Shown: positions 33,468 to 42,708 of the stretch, piece after piece
Layout of the letters: the number at the start of each line of letters is the position of its first letter
Position numbering within the stretch: the stretch's first letter is position 1
Assembly (NCBI GenBank): GCA_023409535.1
Contig: JAEYGZ010000027.1
Span: 62,001 to 126,000, forward strand
Direction of reading: 5' to 3'
DNA length: 64,000 nucleotides
Origin: Bacillota bacterium
GTDB taxonomy: Bacteria > Bacillota > Clostridia > Lachnospirales > Lachnospiraceae
Notes under the pieces: generated by a model
Database searches by the model: none
What the model saw: only the letters and a program-made list of their open reading frames with translations
What the model was told of the DNA's origin: nothing
Program-made: the position numbers and the translations under genes

Positions 33468-34754
33468 TTAAAACACAATCTTTTCAATTTCATACTGGGA
33501 ATTAATTACGGTCCATATTTGCTGATAATATCTCATAATATTCCATATTCCCGTACCCTGCAGACCGTTCTCAATTACCAGGTCCGTTAAGGCGTGAATG
33601 GTTCTGGCATCAATAAACCAAATGATATGCTGTATTCCCGAATCAGCTTCCGTATATCTTATATAAGGTGTTTTTGATATTTCATCAAATTCTATAACCG
33701 CACCAACGTCAAGTGCTATATTGATAACAGAATCTAAACTTAAAGAGTTGGCTTTTGAAAAGCCAACAATATAAGGGAGTTCCCAGTCATAGCCAAAGGT
33801 AGGAAATCCGATACTGATTACTTGCGGCGGCAAATAATTCAATACATAATCAAGTAACACTTGAATATCGTAGATGGAGCCTACCGGTGCAGGAGGACCG
33901 AAGTTATATCCAAATTGATAAGTAAGAAAAGAGATACTTTCTGCTAAACCATTGAAACCGGAATAATCAATCGGTTCATAAACTATTCTGTTTTCTATGA
34001 TGACTTTATTCGGATTAATGGTTACGAATAAGGGATATCCATATTCGTGTGATTTGGCTGATATTTTTTTAAGTAAATTGATATATAGATTTTGATTGGT
34101 TATATTTAAATACTGGAAGGATACATTTACCCCGTAATAACCTTTCGATTCCACTAGATTCAAAATGATATCTACATATTTATCAACCGTTTCTTCATTT
34201 GACAGAATATCGTATACTGCTTCAAAATTAGGTATGCCTCCGGTGGTTAATGTTGTCAGAAGCATTAAAGGTGCGACACCATAGTTTTTGCAAGTCTGTA
34301 TAAGCGCTGAATCATCATAATAAGTGATTATTTCCCCATTGCTGGATAGAGTATAATTAAATATTGTTAAGTGGGTCAGATAGGGCAGCGTCTTAATCAA
34401 TACAGTATTATCGATATATGGATATGCAAATCCCCCGACAGTTATTGTTCCCTTCGTATCATAATTTAAGACTAAAGTCTCGCCCGGATAAATATACTCT
34501 CTATCAAAAAGAAAAGAATTGTCTCTTAATAACTGTAAAATAGATATTCTGTTTTTATCTGCGATCGATTGAAGTGTATCTCCATCTTGAACAGTATAAA
34601 TATTTTCAGGGTACGATATAACAATGGCCTGCCCTGGAACTAAGTTAACAGGATAATCCAATCCATTATCCTGTATTATCCTAAGCGATGATACATCATA
34701 TATTTCTGCAATTTCATCTATTGTCTCTCCGGCGGTTACTACATGAATATCCAT
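33468..34754 (-). CDS. Two LysM domains plus GH18 (YaaH/SleL-like), catalytic motif altered
   Basis: This 428-residue protein has LysM domains at about residues 2-47 and 52-97, then a GH18 barrel like that of spore cortex-fragment lytic enzymes YaaH/SleL. In that family the catalytic stretch reads GVN-x-D-F-E. Here it is GVNVSFQ (residues 208-214), so the Asp and the catalytic Glu are replaced by S212 and Q214. The rest of the barrel is intact, so the protein may bind peptidoglycan without cutting it. There is no signal peptide, as for YaaH, which is delivered to the spore from the mother cell. Its presence supports a spore-forming host. Confidence 0.85.
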   Translation of the reverse strand: MDIHVVTAGETIDEIAEIYDVSSLRIIQDNGLDYPVNLVPGQAIVISYPENIYTVQDGDTLQSIADKNRISILQLLRDNSFLFDREYIYPGETLVLNYDTKGTITVGGFAYPYIDNTVLIKTLPYLTHLTIFNYTLSSNGEIITYYDDSALIQTCKNYGVAPLMLLTTLTTGGIPNFEAVYDILSNEETVDKYVDIILNLVESKGYYGVNVSFQYLNITNQNLYINLLKKISAKSHEYGYPLFVTINPNKVIIENRIVYEPIDYSGFNGLAESISFLTYQFGYNFGPPAPVGSIYDIQVLLDYVLNYLPPQVISIGFPTFGYDWELPYIVGFSKANSLSLDSVINIALDVGAVIEFDEISKTPYIRYTEADSGIQHIIWFIDARTIHALTDLVIENGLQGTGIWNIMRYYQQIWTVINSQYEIEKIVF

Positions 34755-34946
34755 TGCTGCCCCATTAATTATATTTACTAATATAATATGGTATTAGGAA
34801 AATTTAATGATAATTGATTGCATCAATCCGTTAATAAGAAGCGCAAAAGGGACAGGTGCGCATGCTTTCGATTGGCAGTAGATTTTCAGCCTGTTCAGGA
34901 GTATAATCTTATAGATATTATAGCGGCTTGAAATGAGGGAACCTAT

Positions 34947-36917
34947 ATGAATGGTAATACAGATATCGGATATCTTAAACTGTTGGCAAGGCAATATCCT
35001 ACGATTGATGAAGCTTGTACGGAAGTGATTAATTTACAGGCTATTTTGAATCTTCCCAAAGGGACCGAACATTTCCTTTCTGATATTCATGGAGAGGATG
35101 AGGCATTCAGCCATGTGCTAAGAAATGCATCCGGAGTGATCAGAAGAAAAATCACTGATTTATATGGAAAGACTTTTGAGGAAAAAGATATAAAGAGCTT
35201 ATCAACGCTGATCTATTATCCGGAAGAAAAGCTGGAGTTAATCTATAAGCAAGGGAAAAATACAAAAGATTGGTACCGGATTACCTTATATCGGCTGATT
35301 GAGATCTGTAAATATACCTCCTCAAAGTATACCAGATCAAAAGTCAGGAAGATGCTTCCCAGAAAGTTTTCTTATATTATTGAAGAATTACTCCATGAAC
35401 AACCGGATCAGGTAGATAAAGAAGACTATTATAATGAGATTATAAATACAATTATCAATGTTGAAAAAGCAGACGAATTTATTATTGCAATGTCAAAGCT
35501 AATTCAACAACTGGTGATAGACCGTTTACATATTATTGGCGATATATTTGACCGCGGTCCGGGTGCGGATAAAATCATGGAAATATTATATCATTACCAC
35601 TCGGTTGATCTTCAATGGGGAAATCATGATATCCTGTGGATGGGAGCAGCGTTAGGACAGGAAGCTTGTATTGCGACCGTGATTCGTATTTGCGCATGCC
35701 ATTCCAACTTATCTACCCTGGAAGACGGCTACGGTATTAATTTAATACCCCTGGCCACGTTTGCCATGCAATTCTATGACGGAGACAAATGCGATGATTT
35801 TAAGCCGCACAATACATCCGGCAAAATGCTGTCAGAAAATGAAGTACGATTAATTTCTCAAATGCATAAAGCGATTTCCATCCTGCAGTTTAAACTGGAA
35901 GGAGCAGTCATACAAAATAATCCGGCATTTCAGATGAATGACAGGCGCTTACTTGAAATGATGGATTATAAAAACAATACGATAAAAATAAATGAATGCG
36001 TCTATCAATTGAAAAATAATTATTTTCCTACGATCAACCCGGAAGATCCTTATATGCTTTTACCGGAAGAGATCGAAGTAATGGAGAAATTAAAGTATTC
36101 CTTTCAGAAGAGTGAAAAATTACAAAAGCATATGGGTTTTTTGATTTCGAAAGGAAGTATGTATTTATCCTTTAATTCAAATCTGTTATACCATGGCTGC
36201 ATCCCCATGAAGGAAGATAGTACTTTTGCAAAGTTTTCATTTGAGGATGGCGGCGGGGAATATAGCGGCAAACCATTGCTGGATCGCTTTGATGCAATTG
36301 TAAGAGCGGGTTACCTGGCCGCAAGGAACACCAGAGAGAAAGTATTCGCAACGGATATTATGTGGTATTTATGGACGGGGCCGCTGTCACCCTTGTTTGG
36401 GAAGGATAAGATGGCTACCTTTGAAAAATATTTTATTGAGGACAGAGCAGCCCATATCGAAGTAAAAAATGCATATTATACTTTAATGAATAATGAAAAT
36501 ATATGTGAAATGATTTTTAAGGAATTTGGACTCGATTCACAAAAATCACATATCATAAACGGCCATGTTCCGGTCATCACGAAGAAGGGAGAAAGCCCGA
36601 TTAAAGCAAATGGCAAATTGTATGTAATCGATGGCGGCTTTTCAAAAGCATATCAGGAAGAGACCGGGATCGCAGGATATACCTTAATCAATAATTCCTA
36701 TGGATTGTCATTGGTTTCTCATAGTCCTTTTGAAAATACCGACAAGGCAATCCTGGAAGAAAAAGATATCGTTTCATCGACTTTAATCGTCGAGAACGAA
36801 GAAGTAAGGAAGCATGTGGCGGATACCGACATAGGAAGTGAGCTAAGAGCCTCTATACATGATTTGGAAAAGCTGATTGAAGCTTATAGAAAAGGGGAGA
36901 TTAATGAAAAGATGTGA
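34947..36917 (+). CDS. fbp: Fructose-1,6-bisphosphatase, class III
   Basis: This 656-residue protein matches the Firmicute class III enzyme in length and motifs. The metallophosphatase residues appear as SDIHGEDEAF, IIGDIFDRGPGAD and GNHDILWMG, and HIINGHVPV occurs near residue 535. It converts fructose-1,6-bisphosphate to fructose-6-phosphate in gluconeogenesis in the cytoplasm. It is a single-gene unit ending in a terminator at 36989-37033. A TATAAT at 34902-34907 may be its -10, but no well-spaced -35 is present. Confidence 0.95.
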   Translation: MNGNTDIGYLKLLARQYPTIDEACTEVINLQAILNLPKGTEHFLSDIHGEDEAFSHVLRNASGVIRRKITDLYGKTFEEKDIKSLSTLIYYPEEKLELIYKQGKNTKDWYRITLYRLIEICKYTSSKYTRSKVRKMLPRKFSYIIEELLHEQPDQVDKEDYYNEIINTIINVEKADEFIIAMSKLIQQLVIDRLHIIGDIFDRGPGADKIMEILYHYHSVDLQWGNHDILWMGAALGQEACIATVIRICACHSNLSTLEDGYGINLIPLATFAMQFYDGDKCDDFKPHNTSGKMLSENEVRLISQMHKAISILQFKLEGAVIQNNPAFQMNDRRLLEMMDYKNNTIKINECVYQLKNNYFPTINPEDPYMLLPEEIEVMEKLKYSFQKSEKLQKHMGFLISKGSMYLSFNSNLLYHGCIPMKEDSTFAKFSFEDGGGEYSGKPLLDRFDAIVRAGYLAARNTREKVFATDIMWYLWTGPLSPLFGKDKMATFEKYFIEDRAAHIEVKNAYYTLMNNENICEMIFKEFGLDSQKSHIINGHVPVITKKGESPIKANGKLYVIDGGFSKAYQEETGIAGYTLINNSYGLSLVSHSPFENTDKAILEEKDIVSSTLIVENEEVRKHVADTDIGSELRASIHDLEKLIEAYRKGEINEKM

Positions 36918-36988
36918 ATTTGTTCAAACGAAGCGATAAAAAGCAATGTTTTAAATCATATTATACTATAAAAAATATTGGAGTTGCA

Positions 36989-37033
36989 AAAGCACTGAAT
37001 GTTATCCCGTGGCGGATATATGTTCAGTGCTTT
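36989..37033. terminator. Terminator between convergent fbp and lacI-type genes
   Basis: AAAGCACTGAA (36989-36999) pairs with TTCAGTGCTTT (37023-37033), 11 bp. The A/T ends suit use in both directions. Confidence 0.8.
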
Positions 37034-37082
37034 GTTTATAGATAAGGATAAGAATCTCAGTGGTCGGAATTGTTAGTTGGAA

Positions 37083-38099
37083 TTAATCAATGCATTCCTT
37101 GATAATAATTCTGCTGGGTATAAGAATATGCTGCTCCGGTATTTTGTTTGAAGTAAAGAAGTTAAATAGAGTCATAATTGATTGATATCCTTGCTCGTCT
37201 GGAGCCTGCAAAATTGCTGCTGCAATATTATCGTTAACTAAACCTTCTTCTGTAGGGGGAGCATAGTCATAAAAAACTGGTATGATTTTTCTGCTGCAAT
37301 CTTTAATCGCTTTTAATCCGGCTTTTGTATTTCCACAATAAAGAACATATTTAACAGATGGATTGTTTTTAAGCTTTTCAAGAGTTGTGAAATAATCTGT
37401 AAGGCTGTCATTGGTTAACTCAACAATTTCATTCAGCTGTATACTGCTGGTTGTCTGCTTCAGATAATCCCGGAGTCCTTCCATGCGTTTTTGATTACCC
37501 AGCATTGTAAAGGAAGGAAGAAAGGCCAGCATTTGGCCTTTACCGCCGGAAAAGATGTTCATCAGTCTTCCGCCAATTCTGCCTGATCTGTAATAATCAC
37601 AACTGATTGAAGCAAAGGACGGTACCTCATTTAAAAGATTGGCAAGAAATACGACAGGGAAATTTTGATCATGTAATTCCTTTAAACGTGTGATGATTCG
37701 CGCATCATTTATCGGCGCGATCACTATTGCGTGTGCGTTATCAGAGATTGCATGATTGATTAATTTCAACTGTTCGGTTGCATTAAAATCCGGACAGCCA
37801 AAGATATCAACTGTAATGCCAAAATCCTGAATTTCTTCCTCTGCCTGCTTAATACCTTTGATGATTTCATCATAAAAATCATTGCGCTGGATATGCAGAA
37901 CTACGGCGATTTTTAAGTTTTTATTACGGATTGCCAGGGATTTGGCAACTGTGTTAGTTCTATAATTCAGTTCTGCAGCGATCTCCTTGATACGTTCTGC
38001 TACCTGGGGGTTTATTCTTCCTCTATTATTTAAAGCCCGATCTACGGTGCCAACGGATACACCGGCCACTTTTGCGATATCTTTAATTGTTGTTGGCAT
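37083..38099 (-). CDS. LacI-family transcriptional regulator
   Basis: This 338-residue regulator has a classic N-terminal LacI helix-turn-helix (TTIKDIAKVAGVSVGTVDRALN, residues 3-24) and a periplasmic-binding-protein-like effector domain (VVLHIQRNDFYDEIIKGIKQA onward). It is transcribed away from the sulfatase/ABC operon. An identical 17-bp sequence lies just after the -10 of that operon and of the beta-helix gene at 47274, so it is the best candidate for the repressor of both (inference). The effector is probably the sulfated sugar or its desulfated product. Confidence 0.92.
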   Translation of the reverse strand: MPTTIKDIAKVAGVSVGTVDRALNNRGRINPQVAERIKEIAAELNYRTNTVAKSLAIRNKNLKIAVVLHIQRNDFYDEIIKGIKQAEEEIQDFGITVDIFGCPDFNATEQLKLINHAISDNAHAIVIAPINDARIITRLKELHDQNFPVVFLANLLNEVPSFASISCDYYRSGRIGGRLMNIFSGGKGQMLAFLPSFTMLGNQKRMEGLRDYLKQTTSSIQLNEIVELTNDSLTDYFTTLEKLKNNPSVKYVLYCGNTKAGLKAIKDCSRKIIPVFYDYAPPTEEGLVNDNIAAAILQAPDEQGYQSIMTLFNFFTSNKIPEQHILIPSRIIIKECID

Positions 38100-38134
38100 A
38101 AACGCATTCTCCTTTGCCTCATTTATCTACTATT

Positions 38135-38163
38135 ACTATATATTTAAAATCAGATTGTGTCAA
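38135..38163 (-). promoter_or_regulatory. Promoter of the lacI-type regulator
   Basis: Minus strand: -35 TTGACA (38163-38158), 17-nt spacer, -10 TATAGT (38140-38135), about 35 nt before the start codon. Confidence 0.7.
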
Positions 38164-38247
38164 TAAAAGTATAAAGTCAATTCGACCAGATGACGGGGAC
38201 ATATAGCCAAATGTATTTATGCACTATTGTGAGAAATAAAAAACGTA

Positions 38248-38276
38248 TTGACAATATAATAGTAAACTTATATAAT
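38248..38276 (+). promoter_or_regulatory. Consensus sigma-A promoter of the sulfate-ester ABC operon
   Basis: TTGACA (38248-38253), a 17-nt spacer, TATAAT (38271-38276). A perfect consensus promoter needs tight repression, consistent with the operator just downstream. Confidence 0.85.
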
Positions 38277-38288
38277 GATCATGCAAGT

Positions 38289-38305
38289 GTTAACGTACAC
38301 GCATA
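38289..38305 (+). promoter_or_regulatory. Operator GTTAACGTACACGCATA, copy 1
   Basis: This 17-bp sequence begins 13 nt after the -10 box and is repeated exactly at 46784-46800 in the same position of another promoter. It has imperfect dyad symmetry (TTAaCGT / ACGcaTAA), as LacI-family sites do. Confidence 0.7.
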
Positions 38306-38332
38306 ACAAATTTATGTAGGAGGTAGGATTTT

Positions 38333-39454
38333 ATGAAAAAAATGAAAAAAGCAGTGAGCATTGTACTTGGCGTTGTCTTGGCATTTTCTCTGATTGGCTG
38401 CAGTTCTGAACAAAAGAATGAATCTGCCGGTAATAACGCGAACAATAGTACAACGCCGGGAGCATCTTCACAGGCGGATGACAGCAAACCGGACTATGAT
38501 GTACTTAATGTAGGAGTTTTGGTATCCACAGTTGGAATTCCTGCATTATATGCCCAGGATCAGGGATGGTTTAAGGAGGCTGGATTAAATATCAATCTTG
38601 AAATTTTTGCTACCGGTGCTCCGGTGAATGAAGCAATTGCTGCCGAAGAGCTTGATATTGCATGTTCCGGTTTTGCATCAATTTATTCGCTGGCCAATGC
38701 AAATTGTACATACCTTGCAGATATTAATACTACAGGCGGAATGGGACTCTACGCAAGAAATGATTCGGCTGTATCAGCTGTTGGAAATACATTATCGGAT
38801 AATCCGGGTATTGTCGGAGATGCTGCCAGTGTAAAGGGCTTAAAGGTGTTAGAGCCATTGGGCACTGCCGTACAGTATATGACAGAGTGTTATGCGGCTA
38901 AATTTGGTTTGACACCGGATGATATCGAGCAGACGAATATGGAATATGCCGCAGCATTCCAGGCGTTTACTACCGGAGAGGGTGATGTTATGGCTGCAAA
39001 TCCTCCTTATTCCTATCAGCTTGAAGATTTAGGCTATACCAAGCTATGTTCCTTTGAAGATGCAACAGGAGTAAATATGTATGACGGATGTTTTGCACGC
39101 AGTGAAGTAGTAAAAGACCGTTCGGAAGAGGTACAATTGTTTGTTGATTGCATTGTAAGGGCAATGGATGCATTACAGGACAGTACTTTAAGACGTGATT
39201 ATACCTCTCAGAAATATAAGGATAATGCACAAGATTTCTCGGATGATAATTTAAATAAGGAATTAGAAGATCGTTCCTATTGCGGAAGCGAAGCGTTAAG
39301 CTCAGCTGATTATAAATTCGGAGAGGCATGGCCTGCGATTGCGCAGTTCCTGGTATCCGCAGAGAAAATAACCTCTGATAATCTGCCGAATGTAGCAACT
39401 TCCCTGGATGCATCTTTTGTTTCTAAGACAGCTGGTGTTACAGTTTCAAAGTAA
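38333..39454 (+). CDS. NitT/TauT-type ABC transporter solute-binding lipoprotein
   Basis: This 373-residue protein has a lipoprotein signal (lipobox LIGC near residue 22), an Asn/Ser-rich linker and an SsuA/THI5/NMT1-type binding fold (VGVLVSTVGIPALYAQDQGWFKEAGLNINLE). The family binds small anions or heterocycles such as taurine, alkanesulfonates, nitrate or thiamin precursors. Within an operon encoding a sulfatase, its maturase and a TauE-like exporter, the ligand is probably a small sulfate ester (inference). AGGAGGTAGG precedes the ATG. A terminator-like hairpin follows at 39465-39515. Confidence 0.88.
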   Translation: MKKMKKAVSIVLGVVLAFSLIGCSSEQKNESAGNNANNSTTPGASSQADDSKPDYDVLNVGVLVSTVGIPALYAQDQGWFKEAGLNINLEIFATGAPVNEAIAAEELDIACSGFASIYSLANANCTYLADINTTGGMGLYARNDSAVSAVGNTLSDNPGIVGDAASVKGLKVLEPLGTAVQYMTECYAAKFGLTPDDIEQTNMEYAAAFQAFTTGEGDVMAANPPYSYQLEDLGYTKLCSFEDATGVNMYDGCFARSEVVKDRSEEVQLFVDCIVRAMDALQDSTLRRDYTSQKYKDNAQDFSDDNLNKELEDRSYCGSEALSSADYKFGEAWPAIAQFLVSAEKITSDNLPNVATSLDASFVSKTAGVTVSK

Positions 39455-39464
39455 TTTTTGGAGG

Positions 39465-39515
39465 AATAAGGTCATGCTGTATAAGCTTATACTTACATGG
39501 CATGGCCTTATTTTT
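39465..39515 (+). terminator. Stem-loop with T-run between binding protein and permease genes
   Basis: AATAAGGTCATGC (39465-39477) pairs with GCATGGCCTTATT (39500-39512), 13 bp with one G.U, then more T. It would reduce transcription of the permease, ATPase and sulfatase genes relative to the binding protein. Confidence 0.8.
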
Positions 39516-39579
39516 GTATCACTAATCGTACGGTTTATCATAGCTTATGCTTGAATTAGCGAAAGGAAAGAAGATTATT

Positions 39580-40365
39580 ATGAAGAAAAAGAAGAAGTCA
39601 AGTTATTGGTATTTATCAATAATATCAATCTTGGTATTCGTTTTTATATGGTGGTTCTGCTGTGAATATCTGAAATTAACGAAAGCCAGCACACTGCCCG
39701 GACCGGTTAAGGTTGCCCAGACCTTTATAAAAAAGCTAAACAGTACGGCGCCGGATGGAGCTACATTATTCGAACACATAGGCTCTTCTCTAAAAATATC
39801 TATGAGCGGTTGGGCATTAGGAGTAATTATCGGTACCCCCTTGGGCATTTGTATGGCTTGGTATAAAAAAATAGATTTGTTTGTCAGACCTGTTTTTGAT
39901 TTGATTCGCCCTGTACCGGGGCTGGCCTGGATACCGCTTATGATAATCTTATTCGGAATAGGAATTACTTCGAAGGTTGTGACGGTATTTTTATCAGCGT
40001 TTGTTCCATGTGTATTAAATTCGTATACAGGTATAAGGCAGACAAAGGATGTTCATCTGTGGGTGGGGCAGACCTTTGGTGCATCTAACTTTCAGATGCT
40101 TATGAATATTGCCGTACCGACATCATTACCGCTTGTTATGACCGGAGTTCGTGTTGCCCTGGGAGCTGCGTGGACCTGTATTGTTGCCGCCGAAATGCTG
40201 GCATCTACAAAAGGCTTGGGTTATATGATACAGCAGGCTAGAGGAATCTTCCGGCCGGATATTATCATATGCGGTATGATTTCCATCGGTGTGATCGGAG
40301 CTGTTTTCTCCTGGCTGCTGTCCATCATTGAAAGGAATATTGTAAAAGGAGGGAAGCATGTATGA
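39580..40365 (+). CDS. NitT/TauT-type ABC permease subunit 1
   Basis: This 261-residue membrane protein has about six helices and the SsuC/TauC-type core (FDLIRPVPGLAWIPLMIILFGIG, then EMLASTKGLGYMIQQA). The ATG at 39580 is preferred over an earlier in-frame ATG at 39547 because AAAGGAAAG lies 9 nt ahead. Its stop overlaps the next permease start by 4 nt (ATGA). Together with that diverged second permease it would form a heterodimeric channel, whereas this family normally uses one permease twice. Confidence 0.92.
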   Translation: MKKKKKSSYWYLSIISILVFVFIWWFCCEYLKLTKASTLPGPVKVAQTFIKKLNSTAPDGATLFEHIGSSLKISMSGWALGVIIGTPLGICMAWYKKIDLFVRPVFDLIRPVPGLAWIPLMIILFGIGITSKVVTVFLSAFVPCVLNSYTGIRQTKDVHLWVGQTFGASNFQMLMNIAVPTSLPLVMTGVRVALGAAWTCIVAAEMLASTKGLGYMIQQARGIFRPDIIICGMISIGVIGAVFSWLLSIIERNIVKGGKHV

Positions 40366-41153
40366 AAAATCGATTTAAGGATGCCTCGGGCTATGAAAAA
40401 TTGATCTGTTCAGTGATCTCCATTGCAGCATTCCTGATCCTTTGGCAGCTCATGGCTTCCTTTACCGAGATCGGCAAGCTGCTTACCGGACCTGTGGTTG
40501 TACTGCGTCTGTTCTTCAGCAGCATAGTGAAGCCGATAGGAACCTTTACGATTCAGATGCATATCCTATGGAGCCTTTCCCGTGTGATGATAGGATTTCT
40601 CTTTGGTTCAGCTGCGGGTATTGTTGCAGGTATCTTAATGGGGTGGATCAAACCGATTGATGCGATTGTCAGACCCATCTTTGAAATTATAAGGCCGATT
40701 CCTCCAATTGCATGGATTCCGTTATCTATCCTCTGGTTTGGGCTGGGGGAAGGATCAAAGTATTTTTTGATTTTTTACGCTGCTTTCTGCGGGATAACAA
40801 TGAATGCATATTCGGGTGTAAGGTCAGTGGATCCTGAACTGATCGGAGCTGCAAGGATGCTGGGTGCAACCAACCGTCAGGTTTTCACGACTATCGTTTT
40901 GCCGTCCTGCGTGCCGCATATATTTGCCGGCTTGCAAATAGCAATCGGAACTTCCTGGGCTACCGTTGTAGCGGCTGAAATGGTACGTTCCTCCGAAGGT
41001 GTTGGCTGGCTGATCATTAAGGGTCAGGATTCAAACAGTACGGTGCAGATATTGGTTGGTATTGCAGCAATAGGTATGGTTGGTTATATATTAGCGGTAA
41101 CGATGCGGACAATTGAAGCCAAACTATGTAGATGGAGAGTGAGAGGTAAATGA
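40362..41153 (+). CDS. NitT/TauT-type ABC permease subunit 2
   Basis: This 263-residue membrane protein is a paralogue of the preceding permease. It has the equivalent core FEIIRPIPPIAWIPLSILWFGLG and AEMVRSSEGVGWLIIKGQ. Start and stop overlap its neighbours by 4 nt on both sides (ATGA), so production of the two permeases and the first ATPase is tightly coupled. The AAAGGAGGG site precedes the ATG. Confidence 0.92.
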   Translation: MKNRFKDASGYEKLICSVISIAAFLILWQLMASFTEIGKLLTGPVVVLRLFFSSIVKPIGTFTIQMHILWSLSRVMIGFLFGSAAGIVAGILMGWIKPIDAIVRPIFEIIRPIPPIAWIPLSILWFGLGEGSKYFLIFYAAFCGITMNAYSGVRSVDPELIGAARMLGATNRQVFTTIVLPSCVPHIFAGLQIAIGTSWATVVAAEMVRSSEGVGWLIIKGQDSNSTVQILVGIAAIGMVGYILAVTMRTIEAKLCRWRVRGK

Positions 41154-41905
41154 GTAAGGAAGTCATCGTATGCAAAAACCTTGGTAAAACCTTTGATACG
41201 GCCCGTGGAGATGTTCATGTTATCGATCACATCGACTTAAAGGTCCAGGAAAATGAATTTCTGGTTGTTTTTGGGCCCGGACAAAGCGGAAAGTCAACCT
41301 TAATCAATTGTATGGCAGGATTGGAACGGGCGACTCTGGGTGAAGTATGGGTAAATGAAAAGATTGTAGATAAACCGGGACCGGAACGCGGGGTCGTCTA
41401 TCAGAGAATGGCGTTATTTCCGTGGTTAACCGTAATGGGAAATGTGGAATATGGACTTAAAATGAAAAAGATTCCAAAGAAAGTACGAAGAGAGCGTGCA
41501 CAATATTATATTAATTTAGTTGGCTTGCAGGGCTTTGAAAATTCCTATCCGGCTCAATTGTCAGGAGGCATGCAGCAGCGTGTTGGCATAGCAAGAGCCT
41601 ATTGCATTGAACCACAGGTTTTGTTCATGGATGAACCCTTCGGACATCTTGATGCGCAAACGCGCTATTTGATGCAGGAAGATCTAATGAAAATATGGGA
41701 CCGTGAAAAACGGACCATCGTTTTTGTAACGAATAATATAGAAGAGGCAATTTATCTGGCAGATAGAATTGTAGTTCTCACAAATTGTCCTACAAAAATT
41801 AAACGGGAATATCAAATTAATCTTCCGAGGCCGCGTGATTATGTTGATACGGAATTCTTAAAGCTTCGGGAGGAAATATCATCTGTCGTAGACAAAACTG
41901 TTTAG
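41150..41905 (+). CDS. NitT/TauT-type ABC ATPase 1 (canonical signature, H-loop His replaced)
   Basis: This 251-residue ATPase has Walker A GPGQSGKST, Q-loop VYQ, a canonical signature LSGGMQQR (137-144) and Walker B VLFMDEP. In the H-loop the invariant histidine is replaced by N195 (FVTNNIEEA). The second ATPase of the operon has the opposite pattern, a normal H-loop but a degraded signature. In a heterodimer, the Walker A/H-loop of this subunit meets the degraded signature of the other, making one inactive and one active ATP site. It energises uptake through the two permeases encoded just upstream. Confidence 0.92.
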   Translation: MSKEVIVCKNLGKTFDTARGDVHVIDHIDLKVQENEFLVVFGPGQSGKSTLINCMAGLERATLGEVWVNEKIVDKPGPERGVVYQRMALFPWLTVMGNVEYGLKMKKIPKKVRRERAQYYINLVGLQGFENSYPAQLSGGMQQRVGIARAYCIEPQVLFMDEPFGHLDAQTRYLMQEDLMKIWDREKRTIVFVTNNIEEAIYLADRIVVLTNCPTKIKREYQINLPRPRDYVDTEFLKLREEISSVVDKTV

Positions 41906-41918
41906 AAGGAGGTGCACA

Positions 41919-42668
41919 ATGCCAAATCATGAAGAGATAAAAGTAAAAGTCGATCATATGACGAAACAATTTGGAGATTTGCTGGTACTTAATGATATTT
42001 CATTTGATGTAAAAAAAGGTGAATTTCTATGCATTGTCGGACCGACCGGCTGCGGGAAGACCACATTCCTGAACTGTATCACGAAACTGTATGAACCTAC
42101 CAAGGGAGAAATTCTTGTAAATGGGGAACCGGTTGATCCCCAAAAGCACAATATTGCATATATCTTTCAAGAATATTCGACGATGTCATGGCTGACTGTC
42201 GAGCAAAATGTGGCTTTTGGGCTTAAAATGAAAAAGCTGCCCAAGGAAGTGATTAAAAAGGAAGTTGCAGAAGTTCTTGATATTGTTGGATTGACAAAAT
42301 ATAAGGATTATTATCCGGTTGAATTATCTACCTCCATGCTGCAGCGGGTTGTTATTGCACGTGCTTTTGCCGTAAAGCCTGAAATTCTGCTGATGGATGA
42401 GCCCTACGGACAATTAGATGTAGAGTTAAGGTTTAAACTGGAGGATGAATTGCTGAAGCTTTGGAAAAAGCTTGGAACTACTGTTATATTTATTACTCAC
42501 AATATAGAGGAAGCTGTATATTTAAGTGAAAATATACTTGTTTTAACCAATAAACCTACAACAATTAAAGAAAAACTGCCAAATACTTTACCTATGCCGA
42601 GAAATATAATTTCACCGGAATTTATTGAATTAAGAAATCAGGTAACAGATCTGATTAAATGGTGGTAA
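41919..42668 (+). CDS. NitT/TauT-type ABC ATPase 2 (degenerate signature, canonical H-loop)
   Basis: This 249-residue ATPase has Walker A GPTGCGKTT, Q-loop FQE, Walker B ILLMDEP and a normal H-loop histidine H194 (FITHNIEEA). The ABC signature, normally LSGGMQQR, is LSTSMLQR (136-143), losing both signature glycines. It complements ATPase 1. The substitutions fall so that one composite ATP site is fully canonical and the other is fully degraded, as in asymmetric exporters such as TM287/288. AAGGAGGTG lies ahead of the ATG. Confidence 0.92.
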   Translation: MPNHEEIKVKVDHMTKQFGDLLVLNDISFDVKKGEFLCIVGPTGCGKTTFLNCITKLYEPTKGEILVNGEPVDPQKHNIAYIFQEYSTMSWLTVEQNVAFGLKMKKLPKEVIKKEVAEVLDIVGLTKYKDYYPVELSTSMLQRVVIARAFAVKPEILLMDEPYGQLDVELRFKLEDELLKLWKKLGTTVIFITHNIEEAVYLSENILVLTNKPTTIKEKLPNTLPMPRNIISPEFIELRNQVTDLIKWW

Positions 42669-42708
42669 TTTTGGTAAGTAAGGTAAATTAATAGAAAGAA
42701 GGAAAAGT

